64,000 nt of DNA from Amycolatopsis sp. 2-15 (GTDB lineage: Bacteria > Actinomycetota > Actinomycetes > Mycobacteriales > Pseudonocardiaceae): positions 2,738,001-2,802,000 of the forward strand of contig NZ_CP127294.1 in assembly GCF_030285625.1 (NCBI RefSeq), read 5' to 3'. Position 1 is the first letter of the stretch. Each line of letters begins with the position of its first letter. The position numbers and the translations under genes are program-made. The notes beneath the pieces are model-generated. The model saw only the letters and a program-made list of their open reading frames with translations. It searched no databases and had not been told where the DNA came from. Of the stretch, positions 26,157-35,528 are shown piece after piece.

Positions 26157-26836
26157 GTTCCCGGTTCTGCGTGCTCGTGGTCGCGAAGGCGCCAGTGCCC
26201 GGATTCGCGAAAACCCGCCTGTGCCCGCCCGCGACGGCGCGCCAGGCCGCGGAGATCGCCGCGGCGGCATTGCTGGACACGCTCGACGCCGTGTGCGCGA
26301 CGCCGGGTGCGCTGCCCGTGGTCGCGATGACCGGCGACCTCGGCTCGGCCGCGCGCGGGAGCGAGATCGGCCGGTCGCTGCGGCGGGCGACGGTGATCGC
26401 CCAGCGGGGCTGGGACTTCGGGGCGCGGCTGGCCAACGCGCACGCCGACACGGCGTCGGTGCACGCCGGGCTGCCGGTGCTGCAGATCGGCATGGACACG
26501 CCGCAGGTGACGCCGCAGCTGCTGGGCGCGTCGATCGAGCCCGTGCTGCACGGCGTGCACGACGCGGTGCTGGGGCCGGCCGAAGACGGCGGCTGGTGGG
26601 GGCTCGGGCTCAGGGACCCGCACCACGCGCAGGTGCTGGCGGGCGTGCCGATGTCGCAAGAGGACACGGGCGTTCGCACGATTCGGGCGCTGGCTGGGGT
26701 CGGCCTGTCGCCTGGACCACTGCCGGAACTGTCTGATGTGGACACGATGGGTGACGCCGTGCGCGTGGCCGCGGAGGCGCCACGCGGGCGGTTCGCGGCG
26801 GCCGTGCGCGCGGTCGAAGGACGGGAAGTGGCGTGA
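26153..26836 (+). CDS. DUF2064 / TIGR04282-type glycosyltransferase-like protein
   Basis: 227 residues; ATGA overlap with the GT2 gene. VLVVAKAPVPGFAKTRLCPP is the nucleotide-sugar-binding N-terminus, and QIGMDTPQVTPQLLG and GPAEDGGWWGLGL are hallmarks of the DUF2064 family (rSAM/selenodomain-associated transferase 1). It usually pairs with a GT2 gene as here. Biochemical activity in this context is not established. Confidence 0.85.
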   Translation: MSSRFCVLVVAKAPVPGFAKTRLCPPATARQAAEIAAAALLDTLDAVCATPGALPVVAMTGDLGSAARGSEIGRSLRRATVIAQRGWDFGARLANAHADTASVHAGLPVLQIGMDTPQVTPQLLGASIEPVLHGVHDAVLGPAEDGGWWGLGLRDPHHAQVLAGVPMSQEDTGVRTIRALAGVGLSPGPLPELSDVDTMGDAVRVAAEAPRGRFAAAVRAVEGREVA

Positions 26837-27462
26837 GAAAACTGAGTACCGGCACGGAGTTCGACCGCGGGCTGCTGGGGCAGCGCTGCTGGCTGGAGCT
26901 CGCCAACGGCGACCGGGTCGACCTGCCCGTCGACCGCTGGACCGAGGGCTGCGACCTGGGCGACACCGTACTGCTCGACGCGTGCGACGGCCCGACGCTC
27001 GACATCGGCTGCGGCCCGGGCCGGCTCACGGCGGCGCTGGCGAAGCGCGGCGTGGTGGCGCTGGGAGTGGACACCTCGCCCACGGCCGTGCGGCTGACGC
27101 AGGAGCGGGGCGCGGTGGCGCTGCGGCGCGACGTCTTCCAGCCGCTGCCCGGCGAGGGGCGCTGGCACCACGCGTTGCTGGCCGACGGGAACATCGGCAT
27201 CGGGGGCGACCCGCTCGTGCTGCTGGACCGGATGCGGGAGCTGATCGCGCCGGACGGAGACGTGCTGGTGGAGCTGGAGCCACCGGGCCGGGGCGTGCGG
27301 CGGGAGGCGGTGCGGCTGCTGCCGGGTTCGTCGGGTCCGTGGTTCGGCTGGGCGTGGGTCGGGGCCGACGCGATCGCGGAAGTGGCCATGCGCGTGGGGT
27401 TCCGCGTGGACTGGACCACGAGCCGGGGCCACCGCTGGTTCGCAAGGCTGGAGCAGGCATGA
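26833..27462 (+). CDS. Class I SAM-dependent methyltransferase
   Basis: 209 residues from GTG overlapping the previous stop. Motif I TLDIGCGPGRLTAAL, acidic post-I GVDTSPTAVRL, and LLADGNIGIGGDPLVLLDRMRELIAPDGDVLVELE. Substrate unknown; the operon suggests it modifies the glycan or lipid product of the two transferases. Confidence 0.85.
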   Translation: MRKLSTGTEFDRGLLGQRCWLELANGDRVDLPVDRWTEGCDLGDTVLLDACDGPTLDIGCGPGRLTAALAKRGVVALGVDTSPTAVRLTQERGAVALRRDVFQPLPGEGRWHHALLADGNIGIGGDPLVLLDRMRELIAPDGDVLVELEPPGRGVRREAVRLLPGSSGPWFGWAWVGADAIAEVAMRVGFRVDWTTSRGHRWFARLEQA

Positions 27463-28904
27463 CCGACGAGAAGCCCACCGAGGACACGCCGCCGGACGGC
27501 GACTGGGCCGAGAGCTCCGTGGACACCGAAGAGCACGCCGAAGAAGAGCCTTCGGCGCCGCAGGAACACCGGCTCGTCGCGGCGTGGAAGCGCTTCGACG
27601 AGCACGTGACCGGGGCGCAGGTGCGGTTCGGCGAGCGGGCCGCGCAGGCGCGGGCGGGTGCCGCGCGCGCGAAAGTGCGGGCGGAGCAAGCGAAAGCGCG
27701 CGTGGACGAGCGGATCGAGAAGCTGCCGATTCCGCGTGAGGAGCAGTTCAAGGGCGGGGCGCACGGCGAGCGCGTGACGGCGCGGATCGGCTCGCTGCTG
27801 GGGCTGGCGTTCCTCATCTGCTTCGTCACGGGCCTGCTCAGCCACCTGATCCAGCACCCGCCGGAGTGGTTCTTCTGGCCCAGCCGTCCAGTGTGGCTGT
27901 ACCGGCTGACGCAGGGCGCGCACGTGATCTCGGGTATCGCGGCGATCCCGTTGCTGCTGGCGAAGCTGTGGAGCGTCTTCCCGAAGCTGTTCGAGCGGCC
28001 GTTGGTGAAGTCGTTGCCACACGCGCTGGAGCGGGTGTCGATCCTGGTGCTGTCGGGGTCGGCGTTCTTCGAACTGAGCTCGGGGTTGCTGAACGTCGCG
28101 CAGAACTACCCGTGGAACTTCTACTTCCCGGAAGTGCACTACGCGGTGGCGTGGGTGGCGATCGGGTCGGTGGTGGTGCACGTAGCGGTGAAGCTGCCGA
28201 TCGTGCGGCGGGCGCTGACCCGCGAGACGGTGCCGGAAGAACAGCCCGACACGAAGTCTGCGGCTCAGCCGGAGGAACAGCCGGCCAAGAAGGCCGAGAA
28301 GAAGCCGGTGTACGGGTTCACCAGACGCGGTTTCCTGCGGACGACGTGGATCGCGACGGGCGTGGCGGTGCTGTCCACGGCGGGCGCGACCGTGCCGTGG
28401 CTGAAGGACGTCTCCGGGCTCTCGTGGAAGACCGACAAGGGCCTGCAGAAGCTGCCGGTGAACCGCACCGCCGTCGCGGCGCGCGTGACGCGGACGGCGG
28501 TCGACCCGAACTGGCGGCTGTCGGTGGTGACGCGGGGCGGGACGAAGCAGTTCACGCTGGCCGACTTGCGGGTGCTGCCGCAGGTGAGCGCCGACCTGCC
28601 GATCGCGTGCGTCGAGGGCTGGAGCCAGATGGCGAGCTGGCGCGGGATCTCGTTCCCCACGCTGTTGCGCGCGGTCGGCGCCGAGCCGGGTGCCCAGGTG
28701 CGCGTGTCGTCGCTCGACAAGACCGGCCTGTACGGCGCCAGCACGCTCCCGGGCGAGCACACGGCCGACGACCTGACCCTGCTGGCGCTGGAGCTCAACG
28801 GCGAGGTGCTCGACGTCGACCACGGCTACCCGTGCCGCGTGATCGCGCCGAGCCGTCCGGGTGTGCTCCAGACGAAGTGGGTCGAAAAGCTGGAGGTGCT
28901 GTGA
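27459..28904 (+). CDS. Membrane-anchored molybdopterin-dependent oxidoreductase with internal Tat motif
   Basis: 481 residues. Residues 1-100 are a charged cytoplasmic region with a coiled-coil-like EARAQ stretch. Four TM helices follow (about 108-132, 150-172, 193-215, 226-246), with histidines that could ligate heme as in cytochrome b561-like modules. Then FTRRGFLRTTW at 287-297 is a twin-arginine motif followed by a fifth helix and an extracytoplasmic sulfite-oxidase-fold domain. Cys384 in PIACVEGW is the expected Mo ligand, and VDHGYPCRVIAPSRPG closes the fold. Likely electron transfer from the periplasmic Moco site to the membrane. Substrate unknown. Confidence 0.85.
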   Translation: MTDEKPTEDTPPDGDWAESSVDTEEHAEEEPSAPQEHRLVAAWKRFDEHVTGAQVRFGERAAQARAGAARAKVRAEQAKARVDERIEKLPIPREEQFKGGAHGERVTARIGSLLGLAFLICFVTGLLSHLIQHPPEWFFWPSRPVWLYRLTQGAHVISGIAAIPLLLAKLWSVFPKLFERPLVKSLPHALERVSILVLSGSAFFELSSGLLNVAQNYPWNFYFPEVHYAVAWVAIGSVVVHVAVKLPIVRRALTRETVPEEQPDTKSAAQPEEQPAKKAEKKPVYGFTRRGFLRTTWIATGVAVLSTAGATVPWLKDVSGLSWKTDKGLQKLPVNRTAVAARVTRTAVDPNWRLSVVTRGGTKQFTLADLRVLPQVSADLPIACVEGWSQMASWRGISFPTLLRAVGAEPGAQVRVSSLDKTGLYGASTLPGEHTADDLTLLALELNGEVLDVDHGYPCRVIAPSRPGVLQTKWVEKLEVL

Positions 28905-29356
28905 AAATCATCCGGATCCTGCTCGCGCTGGCAGGCCTGGCGGCGCTCGGCTTCGGCGCGTCGCTGTTCGTCGACTACGCGGCGCCCGTGTGGCCGGAGA
29001 GCTTCAAGACCGTGCTGTGGATCGGCGGCGGCCCGATCGTCAACGACGCCGTGTTCGCGCCGGTGGCGGGTGTGCTGGGCCTGCTGCTCGCGCGGGTGCT
29101 GCCGGCGGCGTGGCGGGCGCCCGTGCAGGTGGGGGCGGTGCTGACAGCCGTGCTCGGGTTCATCGCGTTCCCGTTGCTGTGGCGCACCTACGGCGTCATC
29201 CCCAAGCCGGGCCTGCACGACGGCAACACGTGGGCGGGGCTGCTGCTGACGCTGGCGGTGGTATGGGCCGTCGTGATCCTGACCGGGGTGGCCCGCACCG
29301 TGCTGGCGCAGCGGAAACCGCGCCGTCCCGCGGCGAAGGGCGTTGCCGCGCAGTAG
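28901..29356 (+). CDS. Four-helix membrane protein, partner of the molybdo-oxidoreductase
   Basis: 151 residues from GTG overlapping the previous stop (GTGA). Four hydrophobic helices and a short basic tail. No cofactor-binding motif is clear. Position as the last gene of the operon and frequent pairing with the oxidoreductase suggest a membrane subunit. A strong terminator follows 13 bp later. Confidence 0.7.
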   Translation: MKIIRILLALAGLAALGFGASLFVDYAAPVWPESFKTVLWIGGGPIVNDAVFAPVAGVLGLLLARVLPAAWRAPVQVGAVLTAVLGFIAFPLLWRTYGVIPKPGLHDGNTWAGLLLTLAVVWAVVILTGVARTVLAQRKPRRPAAKGVAAQ

Positions 29357-29369
29357 GCCGGGAAGACGC

Positions 29370-29416
29370 CGGAGACCTCTCCGTACCGCCTCCGACTCGG
29401 TACGGAGAGGTCTCCG
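29370..29416 (+). terminator. Operon terminator
   Basis: Perfect inverted repeat with 18-bp arms (CGGAGACCTCTCCGTACC and complement) and an 11-nt loop, starting 13 bp after the stop of the membrane protein. Confidence 0.85.
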
Positions 29417-29762
29417 TGCGGGGGGTGAGGTGCCCACAGGTTGCACGGGCTAAACATCGATTCCCCACGAATTTTCCTTACTGGGCAAAAGTTCCTGGTC
29501 ACAGTCCCGGGAATCACGAAGGAATCTTCCGGACAACGCAGCCGGCCGCGCCCGAAGCGCTGTGAGCCGGGTGCCGCCATGCCGCTCACAGTGACCGACG
29601 AGCGTGTGGCCAACGGTTTTCGAGCTGCCGAGCGCATCTGCCTGCGACGACCGGGGAATCAGCTCGGGGAGTTCCGCCGCGAACTGGTCCTGGCAGTAAC
29701 CGTCAACCGTCGCGAGGCCACCACCGGAGGCCGAGGCTGTCGAATGCGTCGGCAACGCAAAC
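29417..29762. other. Gene-free stretch between convergent operons
   Basis: About 345 bp between two strong hairpins. No frame shows a start plus RBS or a recognisable protein, and nothing regulatory stands out. Confidence 0.5.
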
Positions 29763-29804
29763 GGCCACGCGCGACCGGCATCAAGTGCCCGGTCGCGCGT
29801 GGCC
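29763..29804. terminator. Second long hairpin before the protease gene
   Basis: Perfect 16-bp arms GGCCACGCGCGACCGG / complement with a 10-nt loop. A further CTCGGCCGCG...CGCGGCCGAG hairpin at 29850-29871 directly follows the htrA stop on the minus strand. Together these insulate the two convergent operons. Confidence 0.75.
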
Positions 29805-29873
29805 TTCAAGGGTCCGGCCCCTGCCCAGGGGGTCAGGCCGTGGTTGGTCTCGGCCGCGTCCGCGGCCGAGCGA

Positions 29874-31292
29874 TCAGTTCGCCGGCACGGGCTGGCCGCC
29901 CAGGGTCACCTGCACGGTGCGGCCGCCGGAGAGGGTGAACGTCGCCTTCTCGTCGGGGGCGCGGGTGCGGATGGCCGCGACGAGCGTGTCTGCGCTGTCG
30001 ATGGCGCGGTCGTCGATCTTCGTGACGATGTCGCCCGACTTCAGGCCGGCCTTCTCGGCGGGGCTGCCAGGCGTGATGTCGCCAAGCTGTGCGCCGCCCT
30101 GCGGAGCGTCGGTGACCTTGGCGCCGATGAACGTCTGCGTGGCGTGGCCGGTGTTGATGATGTCGTTGGCCGTGCGGCGCGCCTGGTCGATCGGGATGGC
30201 GAAACCGATGCCGACGTTGCCGCCCTGCGACGCACCGCCCTGGCCACCCTGCCCGTTGTTGGGGCTGTAGATGGCCGAGTTGATGCCGATGACCTGGCCG
30301 TTCATGTTCGCGAGCGGGCCACCGGAGTTGCCGGGGTTGATCGCGGCGTCGGTCTGGATGGCGTCCATGACCGTGGTCTGGTCGGTCTCGTCGCCGCCGG
30401 CCTGCACCGGCCGGTGCAGGGAGCTGACGATGCCGGAGGTGACCGTGCCGCTGAGCTCGAACGGCGAGCCGATGGCGACCACCGGCTGACCGACGCGCAG
30501 GTCGTCGGACCGGCCGAGCTCGACCGGCTTCAGGCCGCTCACGCCGCTGACCTTCACCACCGCGATGTCGGTCGTCGGGTCGCGGCCGACGACGCTCGCG
30601 GCGGCCTTCTTGCCGTCCTGGAACACGGCCTGGATCTGGCCGCCGTTGGCGGCGACCTCGACCACGTGGTTGTTGGTGAGGATGTAGCCGTCGGTGCTGA
30701 GCACGAACCCGGAACCCTCGCCCGCGGCCGTGCGGCCGGAGACCTGCAGCTCGACGACGCTCGGCGACAGCTTCTGCGCCACGGATTCGATGGAGCCGGA
30801 CGGCGCGTTGCCCGTCTGCTGCGCGGGCTTCGGCTGGTCGAGGGCGTTGACCGACGGGCCGGACGAGCCGCCCGTGAGGTAGCCGACGGTGCCGCCCGCG
30901 ACGCCGCCGATGACGAGCGCGATCGCGGCGACGCCCGCCAGCAGCTTGCCCGGGCCGGACTTCTTGGGCGCGGGAGCCGGGGGAACGCTGTACGTGCCCG
31001 GGGCGGCGTACTGCTGCTGCGTCGTGCCGCCGGTGGGCGGGTACGGGTTGTTGTAGCCCATCGGACCGGTCTGCGCGCCCTGCGCGGACCACGGGTTCGC
31101 CGTGGCGTACCCGGGGTTCTGCTGCGCCTGCTCGCCGTAGGTGGGCTGCTCGCCGGAGGCGGGCGCGGGCGCGGGTGACGCGCCGGGGGCGGTGGGCTGA
31201 CTCCAGGCCGCCTGACCCTCGGTGCCCGGCTGGGCACCCGGGTTCTGGCGACCCGCCGCGGAGTCGTGCGCGTGGGGGTCGTTCTCGGTCAT
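29874..31292 (-). CDS. HtrA/DegP-type serine protease (PepD-like)
   Basis: 472 residues. A Pro/Gln-rich cytoplasmic N-terminus (1-115) is followed by one TM helix (LLAGVAAIALVIGGVAGGTVGYL), a trypsin-like S1C domain with the triad His (ILTNNHVVE), Asp (DPTTDIAVVKV) and Ser (INPGNSGGPL), and a C-terminal PDZ domain (GDITPGSPAEKAGLKSGDIVTKI). It cleaves or refolds damaged proteins outside the membrane. In mycobacteria pepD belongs to the MprAB regulon; an MprAB-like pair lies 2 kb away on the same strand, beyond galT and its regulator. Confidence 0.92.
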   Translation of the reverse strand: MTENDPHAHDSAAGRQNPGAQPGTEGQAAWSQPTAPGASPAPAPASGEQPTYGEQAQQNPGYATANPWSAQGAQTGPMGYNNPYPPTGGTTQQQYAAPGTYSVPPAPAPKKSGPGKLLAGVAAIALVIGGVAGGTVGYLTGGSSGPSVNALDQPKPAQQTGNAPSGSIESVAQKLSPSVVELQVSGRTAAGEGSGFVLSTDGYILTNNHVVEVAANGGQIQAVFQDGKKAAASVVGRDPTTDIAVVKVSGVSGLKPVELGRSDDLRVGQPVVAIGSPFELSGTVTSGIVSSLHRPVQAGGDETDQTTVMDAIQTDAAINPGNSGGPLANMNGQVIGINSAIYSPNNGQGGQGGASQGGNVGIGFAIPIDQARRTANDIINTGHATQTFIGAKVTDAPQGGAQLGDITPGSPAEKAGLKSGDIVTKIDDRAIDSADTLVAAIRTRAPDEKATFTLSGGRTVQVTLGGQPVPAN

Positions 31293-31372
31293 ATCCTCAC
31301 CTAAGCGGCCGGGCCTGAGAGGTTCCTGAGCCGAACCTGTGTTTCGGAGATGAGTATGCCGCGCCCGGTAAC

Positions 31373-32455
31373 TCAGCCCGCTGCGCGAAGGCGCTCCGCG
31401 ATCTGCTCGGGCGTCGCGTCGTTGATCCACACGGCCATGCCGGACTCGGACCCCGCGAGGTACTTGAGCTTGTCCTTGGCCCGCAACACGGAGAACAGCT
31501 CGAGGTGCAGCCACGCCAGGTCGCGGTCGCGCCGCACGGGTGCCTGGTGCCACGCGGCGATGTAGGGCAACGGGCGGTCGTAGAGCGCGTCGCAGCGGCG
31601 CAGCACGTCGAGGTACACGCGGGCGAAGTCGTCGCGCTCGGCGTCGGTGAGCGCGGGGATGTCGGGCACCTGGCGGTGCGGCACGACCTGGATGTGCACG
31701 GGCCAGCGCGCGGCCGGGGGCACGAACGCCGTCCAGTGCTCGCCTTCCACGAGCACGCGCGCGCCGGATTTCTGCTCCGCTGCCAGCACGTCGCCCATCA
31801 CCGGGCGGCCGTGTTCTTCGCGGTACGCGCGCGCGACGTCGAGCATCCGCTCGGTTTTGGGCGTGACGAAGGGGTAGCCGTAGATCTGGCCGTGGGGGTG
31901 CGAGAGCGTCACGCCGATCTCTTCGCCGCGGTTTTCGAACGGGTAGACCTGCTCGACGCCCGGGGTCTCACCCAGTGCGAGTGTGCGGTCGGCCCACGCG
32001 TCCACGACCAGGCGCACGCGTTCGGGGCTCAGCTGGGAGAACGAGCCGCCGTGGTCGCTGGAGAAGCACACGACCTCGCAACGCGCGCGGCCCGGCGCCG
32101 TCGGTACGAGGCCAAGATCGTCCACAGTGGACGGATCGCCGTGCGCGTTCTGGGAGAACGAGGGGAACCGGTTCTCGAACACGACCACGTCGTAGTCCGG
32201 TTCCGGAATCTCGGTGGGGCGCCCCGGCGTGGTCGGGTCGAGCGGGCACAGGTCGGCCGGCGGCTTGTACGTGCGCGTCTGCCGGTGCGCGGCCATGGCC
32301 ACCCACTCGCGGGTCAGCGGGTCGAGGCGGATCTCCGACGCCGCGGCCACCGGCGGGAGGTCGCGGGTGTCCTCGGCGGTGCGCTCGTGCTCGCCGTCGT
32401 GGTCGAAGTAGATGATCTCCCGGCCGTCCGCCAGGTGTCGCAAGGTGCGTTTCAC
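31373..32455 (-). CDS. galT: Galactose-1-phosphate uridylyltransferase
   Basis: 360 residues from GTG overlapping the regulator's stop (GTGA). N-terminal RLDPLTREWVAMAAHRQTRTYKP, VVVFENRFPSFS, and the diagnostic SHPHGQIYGYPF (catalytic HPH relative), then a C-terminal HIT-like half with HLELFSVLRAKDKLKYLAGSE. Leloir pathway: exchanges galactose-1-P and UDP-glucose, drawing on the GalU product made elsewhere in the window. galK is not downstream; htrA follows after 80 bp. Confidence 0.93.
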   Translation of the reverse strand: MKRTLRHLADGREIIYFDHDGEHERTAEDTRDLPPVAAASEIRLDPLTREWVAMAAHRQTRTYKPPADLCPLDPTTPGRPTEIPEPDYDVVVFENRFPSFSQNAHGDPSTVDDLGLVPTAPGRARCEVVCFSSDHGGSFSQLSPERVRLVVDAWADRTLALGETPGVEQVYPFENRGEEIGVTLSHPHGQIYGYPFVTPKTERMLDVARAYREEHGRPVMGDVLAAEQKSGARVLVEGEHWTAFVPPAARWPVHIQVVPHRQVPDIPALTDAERDDFARVYLDVLRRCDALYDRPLPYIAAWHQAPVRRDRDLAWLHLELFSVLRAKDKLKYLAGSESGMAVWINDATPEQIAERLRAAG

Positions 32456-33258
32456 GCGTCTTCTGCCTCGAGGTTCTCCGCCGTTTCGGCGATCATCAGT
32501 TCTCCGACCCGCTCGGTGAGGGTCTCCCTCGCCGAGTCGGGAAGTCCGTCGTCGGTCACCACCACGTGGGCCTCTTCGAGGTCGGCGATCGTGGAGATGC
32601 CGACGATGCCCCACTTCGTGTGGTCGGCGAGCACCACCAGCCGACGGCCGGCCTCCACGAGCGCGCGGTCGGTTTCGCTCTCGGTGAGGTTCGGGGTGGT
32701 GAAACCGGCGCCTTCGGCCATGCCGTGCACGCCGAGGAAAACGAGGTCCAGGTGCAGGGAGCGCAGGCTGTGCACGGCGACCGGGCCGACGAGCGCGTCG
32801 GACGGCGTGCGCACGCCGCCGGTGAGCACGACCGTGCGGTCGGGTTGCGTGGAGGCGCGCAGTACGTCGGCGACCTGGATGGAGTTGGTGACGATGGTCA
32901 GCCCCGGAATGGGGTCGAGCGCGCGGGCCAGCGTCCACGTGGTGGTGCCGGCGGACAGGCCGATCGCGGTGCCGGGCTTCACCAGGCCGGCGGCGAGCTC
33001 GGCGATGGCCTCCTTCTGCGCGCGCTGGCGCACGGACTTCGCCTCGAAGCCGGGCTCGTCGGTGCTCTTGCCGACCACCGACGTCGCGCCGCCGTAGACC
33101 TTCTCGACCAGGCCGCGGCCGGCGAGCACGTCGAGGTCGCGGCGCACCGTCATGTCGGACACGCCGAGCCGCGCGACGAGGTCACTGACCCGGACCGCAC
33201 CGGTCCGGCGTGCCTCCTCGAGGATCACCGCCTGTCGCTGACGTGCGAGCACCGCCAC
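32452..33258 (-). CDS. DeoR-family transcriptional regulator of galT
   Basis: 268 residues. N-terminal wHTH RQAVILEEARRTGAVRVSDLVARLGVSDMTVRRDLDVL and a C-terminal sugar-phosphate sensor domain (GLSAGTTTWTLARAL, TNSIQVADVL, DHTKWGIVGISTIADL). DeoR regulators repress sugar catabolism genes until a phosphorylated sugar binds; galT is translationally coupled downstream, so a galactose metabolite is the likely effector. Confidence 0.92.
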   Translation of the reverse strand: MAVLARQRQAVILEEARRTGAVRVSDLVARLGVSDMTVRRDLDVLAGRGLVEKVYGGATSVVGKSTDEPGFEAKSVRQRAQKEAIAELAAGLVKPGTAIGLSAGTTTWTLARALDPIPGLTIVTNSIQVADVLRASTQPDRTVVLTGGVRTPSDALVGPVAVHSLRSLHLDLVFLGVHGMAEGAGFTTPNLTESETDRALVEAGRRLVVLADHTKWGIVGISTIADLEEAHVVVTDDGLPDSARETLTERVGELMIAETAENLEAEDA

Positions 33259-33356
33259 TCCTCAAGCACGAACCATCAACCACACAAAATCCTACACGAT
33301 CAAACATGCGGTGTGCGGGACGTGCCACCCGGGGCATCCCCCGGACGGGCGAGGAG

Positions 33357-34787
33357 TCAGCCGGGGGCGCCCGGCAGCCGGATCGTGAGGAGCGCACCAC
33401 CTTCCGGGGCGTGCATGGCGTAGACCGCGCCGCCGTGGCGTTCGGCGGCCTGCTTCACGATCGACAGGCCGAGGCCGGAACCCGGCAGCGTACGGGCTTC
33501 CGAGGAGCGGTAGAAGCGGTCGAACACCTTGGGCAGGTCCTCCTCGGCGATGCCCGGGCCGGAGTCGGCCACCTCGACCACGGCCGTGCCGTCGCCGAGC
33601 GGCCGCAGCGTCACCCGCACGCGCGAACCGGACGGCGAGAACTTGACGGCGTTGTCCAGCAGGTTGAGCACGGCCCGTTCGAGCGAGCTGTTGTCCCCGG
33701 TCAGGACCCACGGCTGCAGGTCCACTTCGAACTCGATGTCCCCGGCGCGGCGACGGGCGCGGTCGAGGGCGCGCTCGACGACGTCGACCAGCTCGACGCG
33801 CTCGGTCTGCTCACGCGGCTCGTCCTGGCGGGCGAGCTCCACGAGGTCGCCGATGAGCTGGGTGAGCTCGTCGAGCTGCCCGCGGATGTCGGCCTCGATG
33901 TCGGCGCGGTCCTCCTCCGGCAGCGAGCGGGCGCCCGGCCGGCTGGCCGAGAGCAGCAGCTCCAGGTTGGTGCGCAAGGAAGTCAGCGGGGTGCGCAGCT
34001 CGTGACCGGCGTCGGCGACGAGCTGGCGTTGCCGTTCCTGGGAGTCGGCGACCGTGCCGAGCATCGTGTTGAAGCTTTGCGTGAGGCGGGCGAGCTCGTC
34101 GTCACCGCTCACGGGAATCGGCCGCAGGTCGCCGGTGGCGGCGACGCGCTCGGCGGCCGACGTCAGCCGGTCGACCGGCCGCAGCCCGGTGCGCGCGACG
34201 GCCGTGCCGGCCCCCGCGGCGACCACGATCCCGGCGCCGCCCACGAGGAAGAGGACAACGGCCAGCTCGTTGAGCGTGCGTTTCGTGGGCTCCATCGACT
34301 GCGCGAGCACCATGGCCTCGCCGTGCCCCGACGGCAGAGCGACCACCCGCGTATCGGTGGCGACGTCGGTGCGCAGCGACCTCGGCGACTGTCCCGTGGC
34401 CACGTCCAGCTCGAGCGGCCCGTATGGCGGCGGCGAGCCGGCCTGCGGGTAGATGAGCTTGTTGCTGTAGGCGTTGAGCTGCCCGATCTGCAGGTCGGCG
34501 CTCGCGAGGAACGCACCGGGCACCTGCTCGAGCTGCGTCTGCACCGGCGGCGAGTTCACCGCCGCCTGGGCGCGCGCGAGCAGGTTGTTGTCGAGCTGCT
34601 GGTAGAGGTTGCTCGACACGATCATGTACGCGCCCAGCGACACGAGCGCCACGGCGCCGGCCACGCAGGCGGCGGCCAGCAGCGTCACGCGGCCGCGCAG
34701 CGAGAAGCGGCGGGTGCCCCAACGGTCGCCGCGCGGGTCGGTGACGTCGACGGTCGGCACAGCGGTGCTCGCGGGGGCGTCGGTCAC
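33357..34787 (-). CDS. mprB: Sensor histidine kinase, MprB-like
   Basis: 476 residues from the GTG overlapping the regulator's TGA; an upstream start would run into the regulator. Two TM helices (about 32-55 and 175-200) bracket an extracytoplasmic sensor domain. Then a HAMP domain, HisKA H-box [22 protein letters not shown]-box [12 protein letters not shown] and G-boxes [24 protein letters not shown]. The architecture matches MprB, which senses envelope stress; the linked htrA gene supports this. Confidence 0.88.
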   Translation of the reverse strand: MTDAPASTAVPTVDVTDPRGDRWGTRRFSLRGRVTLLAAACVAGAVALVSLGAYMIVSSNLYQQLDNNLLARAQAAVNSPPVQTQLEQVPGAFLASADLQIGQLNAYSNKLIYPQAGSPPPYGPLELDVATGQSPRSLRTDVATDTRVVALPSGHGEAMVLAQSMEPTKRTLNELAVVLFLVGGAGIVVAAGAGTAVARTGLRPVDRLTSAAERVAATGDLRPIPVSGDDELARLTQSFNTMLGTVADSQERQRQLVADAGHELRTPLTSLRTNLELLLSASRPGARSLPEEDRADIEADIRGQLDELTQLIGDLVELARQDEPREQTERVELVDVVERALDRARRRAGDIEFEVDLQPWVLTGDNSSLERAVLNLLDNAVKFSPSGSRVRVTLRPLGDGTAVVEVADSGPGIAEEDLPKVFDRFYRSSEARTLPGSGLGLSIVKQAAERHGGAVYAMHAPEGGALLTIRLPGAPG

Positions 34788-35476
34788 GGCGGAGTTTCGC
34801 GCAGGACGTAGCCCACTCCCCGCACCGTGTGGATCAGCCTCGGTTCGTTGCCCGCTTCCGTCTTGCGACGCAAATAGCCGACGTAGACCTCCAGCGCGTT
34901 GCCCGACGTCGGGAAGTCGTAACCCCATACTTCCTCCAGAATCCTTCCGCGGGTCAGCACGTGCTTGGGGTACGAGAGGAACAACTCGAGCAGCGCGAAC
35001 TCGGTACGGGTGAGGCTGATCTCGCGGCCACTCCGGCGGACTTCGCGAGTGCCGGGGTCCAGCGTGAGGTCGGCGAACGACAGCACCTCGCTCGTCTCGC
35101 CCTGCTGGTTGTCCGGCACGGCGCGGCGCAGCAGCGCGCGCAGGCGGGCGAGCAGTTCTTCCAGGGCGAACGGTTTGGGCAGGTAGTCGTCGGCGCCGGC
35201 GTCGAGACCGGAGACCCGGTCGGAGACGGTGTCGCGGGCGGTCAGCACGAGGATGGGCAGATCGTCGCCGGTGCTGCGCAGGCGGCGGGCCACCTCGAGC
35301 CCGTCGAGGCGCGGCATCATCACGTCCAGCACCATCGCGTCCGGCCGGTTCGCGATGATCGTCTCCAGGGCCTGCGCACCGTCGCTGGCGAGCTCGACGG
35401 TGTACCCGTTGAACTCCAGGGACCGCCTGAGCGACTCACGGACGGCTCGATCGTCGTCCACCACAAGGATGCGCAT
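34784..35476 (-). CDS. mprA: OmpR-family response regulator, MprA-like
   Basis: 230 residues. [32 protein letters not shown], phospho-Asp in [32 protein letters not shown], and a C-terminal winged helix with [22 protein letters not shown] and [13 protein letters not shown]. Extremely MprA-like. Transcribed before the kinase. Confidence 0.92.
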   Translation of the reverse strand: MRILVVDDDRAVRESLRRSLEFNGYTVELASDGAQALETIIANRPDAMVLDVMMPRLDGLEVARRLRSTGDDLPILVLTARDTVSDRVSGLDAGADDYLPKPFALEELLARLRALLRRAVPDNQQGETSEVLSFADLTLDPGTREVRRSGREISLTRTEFALLELFLSYPKHVLTRGRILEEVWGYDFPTSGNALEVYVGYLRRKTEAGNEPRLIHTVRGVGYVLRETPP

Positions 35477-35528
35477 GACGCCAGTCTTACGCAGAGTGCT
35501 GAGACCCGCCTAAGAACACACGCAGAAC

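Noticed and set aside
26610..28823. 737-aa minus-strand ORF
   Set aside because: Antisense of the methyltransferase and molybdo-oxidoreductase genes; product is His/Arg/Gln low complexity.
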